Assembly: GCA_017311185.1 (NCBI GenBank)
Contig: JAESUZ010004512.1
Span: 145,483 to 209,482, forward strand
DNA: 64,000 nucleotides
Direction of reading: 5' to 3'
Source: Proteles cristata cristata
Taxonomy: Eukaryota > Chordata > Mammalia > Carnivora > Hyaenidae
Each line of letters begins with the position of its first letter. Within the stretch, counting starts at the first letter, position 1. Below, piece by piece: positions 53,952 to 63,962 of this stretch. The translations under genes and the position numbers were made by a program. A model generated the notes under the pieces. It saw only the letters and a program-made list of their open reading frames with translations, had not been told where the DNA came from and searched no databases.

Positions 53952-54617
53952 CTCTCCTTCGCTCTCCCTCCCTCCCTATCCGTTTCTCCCTCCCACCCTC
54001 TCTTCCTCTCTCCCTCTCTTTCTCTTTCCCCCTCTCCCTCCCTCTCTCTTGCTCTCTCCCTCTCTCCTCACCTGTCTCCCAGAGGGAAAAGGTCAGGGAA
54101 GAAGTACAGGTAGAATGAAGAGACACATCTTCCACATGAAGCAGGAAGGAATGGAACCCTCTCTCAGGGAGTTAGAGAGAGTCAGAGAGGTTTATTATAA
54201 CGAATAATTGACTCACATGATTACAGAGGCTGATGAGTCTCTGCAGTCAGTCAGCCAGCTGGAGGCTTTACCCAGTAATGCTCATGCTGTAGCTCTCATC
54301 CAAATTCTGGCAGGGTTGAGACCCAGAAAGAGCCAATGTTTTAGTCTGAATACAGGAAAGAACCAAGGTTCCAGCTCAACAGTCAGGCAGGCAAGAGGAG
54401 TTCCCTTTTAACTGGTCAGCTCTATTGTTCTAGTCAGGCCTTCAACTGATTGGACGAGGCCCACCAACATTAGAGCGGACAGTCTACTTTTCTCATTCTA
54501 CTGATTCAATGTTAATCTCATCCAGAAACACCCTTGCAAAATATCACACTCAGAATAATACTCGATCAAATATCAGGGCATCTTGAGGCCTGGTCAAGCT
54601 GATGCATAAACTTAAAC
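53708..54617. mobile_element. Old LTR-type repeat with internal CT expansion
   Basis: TCAGGGTTCTTCCGAGAAAC and CAGAACCAGTAAG on the left; TTTATTATAACGAATAATTG, CTCACATGATTACAGAGGC, TCAGGCCTTCAACTGATTGG, ACGAGGCCCACCAACATTAG and GTTAATCTCATCCAGAAAC on the right. This is a common mammalian LTR-type repeat (ERVL or MaLR probable, name uncertain). A roughly 300-base pyrimidine array at about 53750-54070 sits inside. Confidence 0.6.
53750..54070. repeat. Long CT-rich polypyrimidine array
   Basis: Over 300 bases almost pure pyrimidine on the plus strand, built from CTCTCC, CTTC, CCCT and (CT)n units. Produces 136-166-codon Ser/Leu/Pro frames on plus and a Glu/Arg-rich frame on minus, all artefacts. 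Confidence 0.95.
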
Positions 54618-54783
54618 ATCACTGAGCCAGGCAATCTCTGCCCTCAGGGTGGAATCCAAACTTCAAAAGTGGCTGACTTAACAGGCTGAGATATTGAGGA
54701 GTGCTTGATGTAATGCCCCAAGGAAAACATAAGCTGAGATATACTAGTACCGATGGTATTATTAATAATAATTAATGTTTATG

Positions 54784-54979
54784 AGGCACCTGGGTGGCTC
54801 ACTTGGTTAAGTGTCCAACTTTGGCTCAGGTTATGATCTCAGGATTCGTGAGTTTGAGCCCCGTGCTGATAGCTCTGAGCCTGGAGCCTGCTTTGGATTA
54901 TGTGTGTGTGTCTCTCTCTGTCCCTCCCTTGCTTGTGTTCTCTCTCTCTCTCTCTCAAAAGAAACAAACATTAAAAAAT
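54784..54979 (+). mobile_element. CAN-SINE
   Basis: Sense copy, GGCACCTGGGTGGCTCAC to AAACAAACATTAAAAAA. Target-site duplication near AATAATTAATGTTT (54767) and AATAATCATTAATGTTT (54980). Contains a short (TG)n. Confidence 0.94.
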
Positions 54980-55049
54980 AATAATCATTAATGTTTTTAG
55001 AAGTAAAACTAGGACTGGGAGGTACTGGAAGCCTCCAATGGCTATATTA

Positions 55050-55275
55050 TTGGTTAAGGTATAGGCTCAGCAGTCACAGCAAAGGGACCTAAAAATACAG
55101 AGGCTTCGACAGAATGGAAGTGTCTTTCTTTTTCACGGAACCGTCTACAGGTGGGGAGGTTGGTTTTGCCAACACTAACCACATGGCTTCCATGTCTGGG
55201 TCCAAGTCGGACTTCTGGTTGCTTCGGCGTCCCAGTCAGTGGGAAGAGGGAAAGCCCCAGGCAGTGTATGTCCAG
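55050..55275. mobile_element. Probable old DNA-transposon-derived repeat
   Basis: CTAAAAATACAGAGGCTTCG, GGAAGTGTCTTTCTTTTTC, ACCACATGGCTTCCATG and GGGTCCAAGTCGGACTTC follow a frequent mammalian repeat recalled as hAT-type. Family uncertain. Confidence 0.45.
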
Positions 55276-55292
55276 AGTTTTTAGGATCAATC

Positions 55293-55955
55293 ACAGTAGC
55301 CACTAGTGTGGCCATTGAGCACCTGAAATGTGGCTAGTGGTACTAGTGAGTTTTGTATTTAATTTTAATTACTCTAAATGTAAATTAAAAATCCATGGGG
55401 CGCCCCAGTGGCTCAGTTTATTAAGTATCCGACTTCGGCTCAGGGCATGATCTTGAGGTTTGTGATTTTGAGCCCCGCATTGGGCTCTACACCCAGGGTG
55501 CAGAGCCCGCTTAGAATTCTCTGTCTGTCTCTCTCCCAAAATAAATGAATAAATAAAAACTTAAAAAACTGATACACTGTTCAGTTCTTAGAAAATGTTG
55601 AGGCATGTTTGGAACTCATGGGGTATCTGAATATACTTCTTTCAACTGTGAACTTATGAAATCTAAATACAGATCAACTACTTCTGATGAAAATGTAGTC
55701 CTTTACTGATGGACTGTTAAGTGCAAAAGAGCCATTAGATTTTGAAGTCTTCAGTGGGGAAGAAAGAATGTAAAATATCTCATTAAAAATTTAAAAATAC
55801 TGATTACATGTTGAAGTGATATTAAGTTAAATCAAATATATTCTTAAAGTTAACAAAACCTGTTTCTTTTTACTTTTAAAAAATATGCCTATTAGAAACT
55901 TCAAAATCATAGATGTGGCTCTCACTGTATTTCTACCAGACAGCGCTGGTCTAGA
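55293..55955. mobile_element. Long DNA-transposon fossil split by a SINE
   Basis: ACAGTAGCCACTAGTGTGG, CCTGAAATGTGGCTAGTGG, then after the SINE AGAATGTAAAATATCTCAT, ACTGATTACATGTTGAAGTG and TATTTCTACCAGACAGCGCTG. The layout fits a nonautonomous hAT-like element seen across mammals. Confidence 0.65.
55397..55570 (+). mobile_element. CAN-SINE in a DNA-transposon fossil
   Basis: Sense, GGGGCGCCCCAGTGGCTCAG, shortened body, tail AAATGAATAAATAAAAAC. Confidence 0.93.
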
Positions 55956-56269
55956 CTCTTGGAAAATGTACACATCACTTAAGTGCACAGCCCACTAGCC
56001 AGAAATCAGTCACAACATAATAATCTCGAGTTTACTTTAGAAGAGAAACACACACACACTCTCTCCATTAACTGTAGAGACACTTGCTAAGTTGCACCTT
56101 AAATTTTGATAGTGGACTAGAATTTCATATATCACACGATCCATATAAGAACCAGCACTCAGCACAATGCCTATCTTATTGTAGCTCCTCAACAAACATT
56201 TGGTAAATAAATAAATGAATAAATTAGGCCCTTTAGATGAAGCTAAAAGGAGACAGAATGCATAACTTA

Positions 56270-56945
56270 CTCATTCAACGAATACTTGAGCACTGACTTT
56301 TCCAGGCACTGGGAATACAGCGGTGAACAAAACACAAAAATTCCAGTTCTCTCAATCAGTGAGGCATCCAGCTCCTGATTTCAGCTCAGGTCATGATCTC
56401 ATGGTTTGTGATAGAGCCCAGCGTTGGGCTCTACTCTGACAGCATGGAGAGCGTGGAGCCTGCTTAGGATTCTTTCTCCCCCCGCCCCCCACCTCTGTCC
56501 TTCCCCTGCTCTCTCTCTCACTCAAAATAAATAAACAAACTTAAAAAAAATCCTGTTCTCTAGAAGATCACAGTTTAAAATAAACATCAAGCCTATAATA
56601 AATAATATGACCTCAGTTTACTATAAATACTGTGAATAAAAACTAGTGAATGGAGAAATTGTGATGGGGTGGGTTGCATTTCAGATTGAGTGACCAGGGA
56701 AGCATCTATGAGGAGGGGACATCTGTCCAGAGACCTAAGTTAAGTGTCCAGATAGCTGATGTAAAAGCAGAAGGAACAGCAGATGCAAAGGCCCTGAGGG
56801 CAGAAAATGCTAGTGTTACTGGAATAACAGCAAGAAGAGGAAATAATAACAGTGGGGCAGGAGAACACTGACAATGGATAAAGTCAGAGCAGTCAGCAGA
56901 GGCCAAACCGTTTAGATTTCATCCTCAGTGGGACAGAGGCCACCA
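56270..56945 (-). mobile_element. L2 LINE 3' region, antisense, split by a SINE
   Basis: CAGGCACTGGGAATACAGCGG, AAATTCCAGTTCTC, then after the SINE GAAGCATCTATGAGGAGG, AAGGCCCTGAGGGCAG and TTAGATTTCATCCTCAGTGGG, in reverse L2 order. Confidence 0.78.
56355..56547 (+). mobile_element. CAN-SINE in L2
   Basis: Sense copy with a head worn at the start (CTCAATCAGTGAGGCATCC) and a C-rich run CCCCCCGCCCCCC at 56478. Flanks AAAATTCCAGTTCTC (56337) and AAAATCCTGTTCTCT (56548) are its duplication. Confidence 0.92.
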
Positions 56946-56966
56946 GAACAGTTGTTCTTCTTGGAA

Positions 56967-57000
56967 GCTGTTTAAAGTTGTTTAAAGCTGTTTAAAGTTG
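56967..57000. repeat. 10-bp tandem repeat GYTGTTTAAA
   Basis: Three full copies (GCTGTTTAAA, GTTGTTTAAA, GCTGTTTAAA) and most of a fourth. Confidence 0.9.
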
Positions 57001-57009
57001 TCACTACAC

Positions 57010-57440
57010 CTTTTGTAAGCTGTTCCTGCCACAAGAGGCAAGGATTTGCACATCATGAATATGGGCCCTGGCAGGGCAGACACCAAGCTTTCTCTGACTT
57101 GCTAAAGGGCTTTCAGAAATTGGTTTACTTAGCTGTGTTTAGCAGCCCCACACTTCCTCTTTGGCTCAGCAAAGAGGGAGCAAAGCACTGATTTGGGCCT
57201 CCTTCCAGACTTGGAATTAGTTTGTTTTCTATCTTTTATCACAAACATCCTGCTGCCCTTTGCCAGTATTCCTGGGTAATAGAACCTTTTTGTTTTGTTA
57301 TATTTTAATCTGCTTAGTGCATGTGGCTTGTCTATCTGGCCCCACAAATCACCAGTTATCATCACAGTCAATGGTCTGTGTCCAGCCAATTTCACAGACA
57401 AACACCTCTCTCCTGGTCACAGTTCCTGACGTGGGGAAGT
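57010..57440. other. Unassigned single-copy stretch
   Basis: Frames 57129-57401 (minus) and 57260-57460 (plus) overlap and neither shows domains. No gene. Confidence 0.35.
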
Positions 57441-57800
57441 CTGATTTACAAAGTCAATAAAAATGCATTCAGGGAATTACTGGGCCTGCTGGCTTAATAG
57501 ATGAGATTAAAATCTCCAAGTTTAGGACAATAAGAAGTCATTTAACACACGTAAGGTGGCAAGTGGGTTATGGAAATGTCAGCTAGTCAGGGCCAGGCAC
57601 CACTGGAAGGGGATTTATTGAAAGACAAAACAACTAATTGATTAATTGCCTTCAATGCCTTTCCCTGAATGACTCGGGGGAACAGATATCATAGTGTATT
57701 TTGCTGGTTACTCTGGAGAGGAGACAACTTTTCATAGTGGAAAATCATCTACAACAAGAAAAGTAGGGCATTTCATAAGCATTTTTTTTAATTGAAATTT
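57440..57800. other. Candidate conserved noncoding element
   Basis: Repeat-free. Dense homeobox-like cores: GTCAATAAAAATGCATTC, GGCTTAATAGATGAGATTAA, CATTTAACACACGTAAGG, ACTAATTGATTAATTGCC and CAGATATCATAGTG. The strongest conserved-enhancer texture in the window, but inference only. Confidence 0.4.
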
Positions 57801-58224
57801 TTCCTCATTACCAAATGAATAAGTTTTCATTTCAGATGATGTGGGTTGGTTCACCTGGAAAGCGGGGCTGGGCAGAGGAAGAAATCGGGCTGTAATACAG
57901 TCACAGCAAAGGCCCCAGCTGCTCCCATGGGAGCTGGGGAGCTGGGATTAAGAGACCAGGCCTTTGTATGCCAGCATGGACCGGCCATTGGATGCAGATA
58001 TCCCCTGGAAGTGTATGTGTCACTCGGGTGAGGCCACTCCTGCCGCTGAGGACAGTTCCTGGAACGTGCCTCGGAAGCTGTGGAGGACTGCCTCAGTGCT
58101 AGAGGAGAGGTCTGGCATTTTCCAAAATAGAAACAAGAAGAAAGTAAAAACCACCCCAGATCCCAACCCCCTCAGCAGAGGATTCACTTTTTGGTGTATT
58201 TCTTCTCAACCTTCTCTATCCTAC

Positions 58225-58300
58225 AGATCTATGTATGTATGTGAGACGTGTATCATGCGTGTGTATACACACACACACCCACATACACACCCACACGTAG
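58225..58300. repeat. TATG and CA short repeats
   Basis: TATGTATGTATG followed by ACACACACACACCC and similar. Confidence 0.85.
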
Positions 58301-58434
58301 CTCAGCAAAGATGAGTCACACTATTTTATATCTTGCCTTTCTCCAAATATAGCATAAACATTTTCCTCTATGTTTATATAGATTAAAATAGACACATCTA
58401 GCCTTTCAACAATTTCATATCAAAGAATTTTCAT

Positions 58435-58800
58435 TAAGTAACCGGACATGCATATACAAGGTGTTTATTACAGCATTATTGCATTACTTACAATGATTAG
58501 AAAACCCAGAATAACCCAATGTCCAACAGAAAGGGTCTGATTAAATGCACAAGGGGATAGTGCTACCATGGCCATCGTAATCGGAAGTTTTATTTTAGTG
58601 ATGTGAGAAACTGCCCCCAATGTATGGTTACATCTTGAAAAAAAAAAAAAAACAAGACAAAACAGGATACAAAACACTAGTATTTGGTGGGGAATAAAAA
58701 AAGTTTATGTGCATTGGAAAAACTAGTAGAATATCCACCACAGTGTTAACAGTGGTTATAGCTGAAGGATGGAATCACAGTGCCTTTTGCAAGCAGTAGT
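58435..58800 (+). mobile_element. Old L1 3' region, sense
   Basis: GTTTATTACAGCATTATTGC, AACCCAATGTCCAACAG, TAACAGTGGTTATAGCTG in the order of sense L1 ORF2 end and 3' UTR. Highly worn. Confidence 0.6.
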
Positions 58801-59765
58801 TCATGTATGTGGCCAAATAGTCAATAAAACAAAATGGTAGACAATGCAAAGTTAGCTCTGTCCTGTTCCAGAAATCTCCATCTTCCCCATTTCTCTCCCT
58901 GAGGAGCAATTGCTATGAGCACTTTCTTTTCCATCCTTGTTGGAATGTTCTATGTGATATGAACACCCACATACACACATGTGTGCGTGTGTGTCAGCGA
59001 GAACATACTATACACTCAGCATCCTCCTGACTTGATATATGTTGGAGAACTTTCTCAATGACAACAGGGAGGCCAACTTCGTTCTTTCAGCGCCTGAGTA
59101 CTGTTTTCTACTCCCCACTACAGAGGGAGGTGGGTGCGAGTGGACAGCAAGTCCTAACATCACAGTTGATGTACAAGAGGTGTTTGTTGAGTGAATGAGC
59201 TTAGCTGAGAGGTGAGAGGGCTCTATTCCCTCCTGTCTCACTTGCAGGACGTGTCTCTTCATTATTTCCTATCTCTTCTCCTTCCGCAGCCCTTTCCCTC
59301 TAGCCTTGAACGTGTGAGCATCTCACACTTGAGGGAAGGAAAGAAGGAAGAGAGGGAGGGATGGGGGCAGGGAGAAGGAAAGAAAGGAAGAAAAATACAC
59401 TCTCTTTTTCACTGCTATTCCCGGACAGCTGACTGCTACACCCTCTCTGTGCCAGGTGTTCAAGGATATTCCAGTAAACCAAAAATGTAAACATTCTTGC
59501 CCTCACTGAGTTACATTCTGGTAGGAGCAGATAGACACTAAACAAGGGTGTCAGATGCTGGTGTCATGAGCTAACTTTCTCTCGATGATTTTCCTTATCC
59601 AGACCTCCTTGAGAGAGTCTGTTCTCCTCTGAGGGCATAGATGGGCGTCCCTGCTCCGGCCTGCAGGTTGTGGGCCAGAAATCTTCCCAGTCTTCCACTG
59701 GGCCCCCCTCTTCCCGTGCTCCTTGCTCTCCTGTCAATGTTCGTAGAGTGAGGGCTGGCATAAAC
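58801..59765. other. Unassigned stretch
   Basis: A CA/TG run at 58966-58995, an AG-rich run (GGAAGGAAAGAAGGAAGAG) at 59334-59394. Opposed frames at 59212-59545 overlap and are not credible. Confidence 0.35.
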
Positions 59766-59781
59766 AGGAACTACCCTCTTT

Positions 59782-60016
59782 TTTTTTTTTTAACTTAAAA
59801 AAAATTTTTTTTTAATTGTTTGTTTATTTTTGAGACAGAAAGACAGAGGGTGAGTCAGGGAAGGGCAGAGAGAGAGGGAGACACCGAATCCAAAGCAGGC
59901 TCCAGACTCTGAGCTGTCAGCACAGAGCCTGACACGGGGCCTGAACTCAGGAACCGCAAGATCATGCCCTGAGCCAAAGTTGGGCACTTAACCAACTGAG
60001 CTACCCAGGCTCCCTG
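59782..60016 (-). mobile_element. CAN-SINE
   Basis: Antisense, long T/A-rich tail, head GAGCTACCCAGGCTCCC. Imperfect flanks GAACTACCCTCTT (59769) and TAGCTACTCTT (60021). Confidence 0.92.
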
Positions 60017-60640
60017 ACAGTAGCTACTCTTAATTGCACACCAAGTTTTACGTGTCTGGTGCTGCAATAAGTATTCGACAAGCACGAACGTGCATGAACC
60101 TTTTGAGATAGTACTATTAGTGCTTCCATTTTACAAACTGAGTGAACTGGGAGCCACAGAGAAGGGGGGGGGGTGTCCTTATCTCGCCTGGGACACTGTA
60201 TGTAATTGTCCACAGGCAATCTTGCTCTTTCTTTTTCAAAGTTGGGAATCCTACTTTTTCGGATAATTATTCCCAGGATCATTTATTTTTCACTCACTGG
60301 CTCGTGATTGCAACAGCTTGCAACTGTTAAGTTAACTGTCGAGTTCTTTAGCGTATATTCCTAGCACCTACTCTTTCTGGGAACTTTCTAGGCATTAAGG
60401 GACACAAAGATTAGAATGGATTGGTCCTTTAGTGAATCCTGAGGTGATGATGTGCACAAATGACCACAATAGACTGCAGATTGGGTTATATAACATGTAG
60501 AGTAAGAATGACATAGCGGATAACATTTACTGAGCAGTAACAGTATTCTCGCCATCGTGTTAAACACTTTACAGGCCTTTTGCCTTGCAGGAGTCTCCTA
60601 AGAATCATGAGATTTTACAGATGAAGAAACTGAGGCTTAG

Positions 60641-61064
60641 TCTAAATGTCCGTCAACTGACGAATGCATCAAGGAGATGTGGTTTATCTATACAATGGAA
60701 TACTACATGGCAATGAGAAAGAATGAAATCTGGCCATGTGTAGCAATGTGCATGGAACTCAAGGGTGTTATGCTGAGCGAAATAAGTCAGGCAAAGAAGG
60801 ACAGATACCTTATGTTTTCACTTATAAGTGGATCAGGAGAAACTTAACAGAGGACCATGGGGAAGGAGAAGGGGAAAAAATAGTTGCGGAGAGGGAGGGA
60901 GGCAAACCATGAGAGACTCTTGAATACTGAGAACAAACTGAGGGCTGATGGGGGTGGGGGAGGGGGGAAGAAGGGGGTGATGGGCATGGAGGAGGGCACT
61001 TGTGGGGATGAGCACTGGGTGTTATATGGAAGCCAACTTGACAATAAACTATGAAAGGAAAAAA
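60641..61064 (+). mobile_element. Young feline L1, 5' truncated, inserted in MIR
   Basis: Sense ORF2 tail and 3' UTR only (about 424 bases): ACAATGGAATACTACATGGC, CGAAATAAGTCAGGC, GGAGGCAAACCATGAGAGAC, then a G-rich tract and tail. Target-site duplication AAGAAACTGAGGCTTAG at 60624-60640 and AAGAAACTAAGGCTTAG at 61065-61081 (one change). Confidence 0.95.
60946..60980 (+). repeat. G-rich tract in L1 3' UTR
   Basis: Several runs of three or more G (TGGGGGTGGGGGAGGGGGG and GGGGG) within 35 bases, able in principle to form a G-quadruplex. Confidence 0.85.
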
Positions 61065-61439
61065 AAGAAACTAAGGCTTAGAGAATATCAGTGCTTTGCT
61101 TAGGAAAGTGTTGCCAAAATGTGGGAGGCCCAGATAAATGTAAATTTCAGGCAAGCATGTCCCATTCTTATTGTAAAACAATTGTTTATTGTTTATCTAA
61201 GATTCATAGTTAGCCGTGTGTTCCATGTTTTCATTTGTTATCGCTGACATATCAAACTCAAGGTCATCCAAGCGGCATTTGAACCCAAATCTGACCTTAG
61301 AGATGGATCAGGTAGTAACTGAACACAAGGTCAATACGCAGCATGTTCTCAAATGCCCCCTCAAAGTCAGGTATTCTCCAGACCTGGCCTTTTAGGGCCA
61401 GTGTACCAGAGTGTCACAGGCCCTCAGGGAAGTTAGCGG

Positions 61440-61476
61440 TTTCTGTGTACACGTGCGTGTGCGCGTGTGTGCAAGC
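61440..61476. repeat. Alternating GT / GC run
   Basis: ACGTGCGTGTGCGCGTGTGTG, a short alternating purine-pyrimidine tract. Confidence 0.8.
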
Positions 61477-61549
61477 ATCTACAGAGATGGAGGCAGGACG
61501 GAAGGGGGAATCGTCCCACCTTTGCCCTCCAGGTGCAAGAAGACAGGAG

Positions 61550-61795
61550 CTAAGTAGTGAAACTTAGCTCATATCTGGGCTGCTCCTTCCGGAGGGAAAT
61601 CAATGATTTAGTTAAAGGCTCGCATGCCCTGTGCTGCGGATTGGGGCCATCCCGGCGGAGCTGCTCTGCAGAACCTTTTTATAAACCAGCAACAATTTAC
61701 ACTCCAAATGAAGTCGTAATAAACTGCCACTGCAGCTCTGCCAGGAGTAGGCCGGGTAAACACTTCCTTTTAATAAAACACACGCTCCTGTGGTC
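61550..61795. other. Candidate conserved noncoding element
   Basis: Repeat-free with AAATCAATGATTTAGTTAAAG, GGCCATCCCGGCGGAGC, AGCAACAATTTACAC, GAAGTCGTAATAAACTG and CCTTTTAATAAAACACACG. Mixed CpG and homeobox-like words. Opposed frames 61557-61808 and 61612-61884 argue against an exon. Confidence 0.35.
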
Positions 61796-62067
61796 TCGGC
61801 AGGGCTGAGAGGGTTGTGCCTTGAGTATCCTGGCCTTGCAGCCTGGGCCCCAGGGGCCAGTTGGGGCAGGGCCTGCAAGCCCATTAGTGTAGGAGTTTAC
61901 CTGCTCTTATTCACAGACCAAGTCTGTACTCCTGGTCTCTAGGTTTCCAGGGTGGGAGGAGCCTCTGACTTCAGCCAGGACAGTCACAGGCTGGGAGATG
62001 GAATCTGGTGTTTCCCAGTGATGTGCCCATGATTTCTCACTGCTGTTCCAGGGGGACGGTGCTGCGT

Positions 62068-62294
62068 GATTATTAGGAACTCTGCTCTGGAGACAGACTG
62101 GTGGATTCACATAGTTCTTCCCAGCTATGTGACCATGGGTACATTTACTTAACCTCCCTGTGTCTCCCTCTCTCTGTGCCTCACTTTCTCATTTATAAAA
62201 TGGGAATAATAGTGCCTACTGTTCGAAGCTGTGGTATAGTACCTAGTATAGAGTATAAGTGCTTGATACCAACGGTTACTGGGATTTTATTATT
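62068..62294 (+). mobile_element. MIR SINE remnant
   Basis: Near-complete sense MIR: GGAACTCTGCTCTGGAGACAG, AGCTATGTGACCATGGG, TTACTTAACCTCCCTGTG, CTCATTTATAAAATGGG and AGTGCTTGATACCAACGG. Confidence 0.87.
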
Positions 62295-62308
62295 AAAATG
62301 ACATTATA

Positions 62309-62515
62309 GGGGTGTCTAGGTGGCTCAGTTGGTTAAGCATCTGACTCTTGATTTAGGCTCAGGTCGTGATCTCATAGTTTTGTGAGTTTGAGCCCCACAT
62401 CAGCCTCTGTGCTGACAGTGCAGAGTCGGCTTGGCATTCTCTCTCCCTCTCTCTCTCTGTCCCTCCCCTGCTTGTGCTGTCTCTGTCTCTCTCAAAATAA
62501 GCGAATAAACTTAAA
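62309..62515 (+). mobile_element. CAN-SINE
   Basis: Sense copy, GGGGTGTCTAGGTGGCTCAG. Target-site duplication AAAATGACATTATA at 62295-62308 and AAAATGACATTACA at 62516-62529. Confidence 0.96.
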
Positions 62516-62529
62516 AAAATGACATTACA

Positions 62530-62660
62530 TAGAATGACTGTGCAGTTCTTAGCACATAACAAATGCGTAGTAAGTGGTATAAAATGGATACTATTATATT
62601 TAGGACGATTATAGTATTATAATCTATCATAATTATATAAAGTATAAGTTATAAGTATTA
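62530..62660 (+). mobile_element. MIR 3' fragment, AT-rich end
   Basis: GCAGTTCTTAGCACATAAC, AAATGCGTAGTAAGTGG, then an AT-rich part with ATTATAG and TATAAAGTATAAG words. Confidence 0.5.
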
Positions 62661-62744
62661 ATAAGCTATCAGAAAGACCTTTATGACTTTGAGACCAAGT
62701 TACATTGCTGTATACTCTACACGTTGCCCTAACTCCATCCTCTT

Positions 62745-62956
62745 TTATTTTTTATTTTTTACATTTATTTATTTTTGAGAGACAGAGCGTAAGCAGGGGA
62801 AGGGCAGAGAGAGAAGGAGACACAGAATCCGAAGGAGGCTCCAGGCTCCGAGCAAGCGTTCAGCACAGAGCCTGACATGGGGCTCGAACCCATGAACTAT
62901 GAGATCATGACCTGAGCTGAAGTCGGACACTCAACTGACAGAGCCACCCAGGTGCC
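62745..62956 (-). mobile_element. CAN-SINE, left member of a tandem pair
   Basis: Antisense. Target-site duplication CCATCCTCTT at 62735-62744 and 62957-62966, directly followed by the T/A-rich tail of a second SINE. Confidence 0.95.
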
Positions 62957-62966
62957 CCATCCTCTT

Positions 62967-63186
62967 AAAAAAAATTTTTTTTAATGTTTGTTTTTGAGAG
63001 AGAGAGAGACAGAGACAGAGCATGAACAAAGAAGGGGCACAGAGAGGGGGAGACACAGAATCTGAAGCAGGCTCCAGGCTCTGAGCTGTCAGCACAGAGC
63101 CCGATGCAGGGCTCAAACCCCTGAATTGTGAGACCATGACCTGAGCCGAAGTGGACGCTTAACCGAATGAGCCCCCCAGGTGCCCC
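62967..63186 (-). mobile_element. CAN-SINE, right member of a tandem pair
   Basis: Antisense, full length, head GAGCCCCCCAGGTGCCCC. It immediately follows the previous SINE's right duplication. Its own duplication is not clear. Confidence 0.95.
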
Positions 63187-63765
63187 ATCAACACTGTTAT
63201 CTTGTCTTCTACCAGCTGTTATTTCCCTTGGACTCATGTATAGGCCTTCGCATTGATCCCTATTCATTTCCACCCTGCCAGCTCTGTGCTGTGATTCCAC
63301 TTGCTCAGGAATTTTGGGGTGCTTGGTCTATCATCCAACATGGGCCAGCACTCCTCGTATCCTGGCTTGTGGACAAAGTGGATGTCATAAAACCAGGAGG
63401 AAGAGCCAGAGCTCCTAGTGCCTCTGCCCAGAATTCATGCCCCTTCTTTTGGCAAGTGTATTTCAGTATTGCTTTCGGGAACCACCTGTCTGCTGCAGCA
63501 CGTGGTTTTGGTGGGGTTGTGACTCAAGGTGCTGGAGGAGGGTACAGGTCTGAAGCTGGGCCAGCCCGATTCTTCCTCTGGAACCTAACTATTGAGAATG
63601 ACACAAGGAACCTTCTTACCCATGAACAAGAAAAAGAAAGGAAAAAAAAAGAGCTGGTTCACCCTGAGTACGACTGCTTAAAGAGACTGTCTACTAGATC
63701 CTTTTCTATGGATCCTTCATACTGCCTTTTTGTGGCCTGTCCGGAGTTCTTGAGCTTTGCCTTTG
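63187..63765. other. Single-copy stretch under a chance 224-codon frame
   Basis: The longest open frame in the window (63180-63854, plus) starts in the SINE head, crosses this stretch and ends in a MaLR fragment. No domain, signal peptide or exon border fits. An area near 63540-63600 (CTGGGCCAGCCCGATTCTTCC) may be an eroded repeat. Confidence 0.4.
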
Positions 63766-63767
63766 GC

Positions 63768-63962
63768 CTATATCAGATATTTATTACCATAAGAATGCTA
63801 TGTGACAAACTGAGAAATTATATCTTCCCCAAATTCATAGGGTTCAAGTCCTAAGCCCCAGGACCTCAGAATGTGAACGTATTGGGAGACAGGCCCTTTC
63901 AAGAGCTGATTAAGTTAAAATGAGGTCATTACAGTGGGCCCTCATCCAACCTGAGTGATGTC
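63768..63962 (+). mobile_element. MaLR-type LTR fragment (MLT or MST group)
   Basis: CCCCAAATTCATAGGGTTC, AAGTCCTAAGCCCCAGGACC, TCAGAATGTGAACGTATTGG, CTGATTAAGTTAAAATGAGG and GGGCCCTCATCCAACCTGAG are the 5' half of a sense MaLR LTR. A SINE interrupts it at 63963. Confidence 0.7.

Larger units (their letters stand above)
60525..61110 (-). mobile_element. MIR remnant, antisense, split by a young L1
   Basis: CACTTTACAGGCCTTTTGCC, TTTTACAGATGAAGAAACTG and GAGGCTTAG to 60640, resuming GAGAATATCAGTGCTTTGC at 61081. Confidence 0.75.

Noticed and set aside
53703..54207. Overlapping 136, 166 and 139-codon frames (Leu/Ser/Pro-rich and Glu/Arg-rich)
   Set aside because: They translate the CT array in different frames and strands. 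Low-complexity artefacts.
63180..63854. 224-codon open frame, the longest in the window
   Set aside because: It begins in a SINE head, crosses unassigned DNA and ends in a MaLR LTR fragment. No domain or targeting signal, and no splice logic. Most likely chance.
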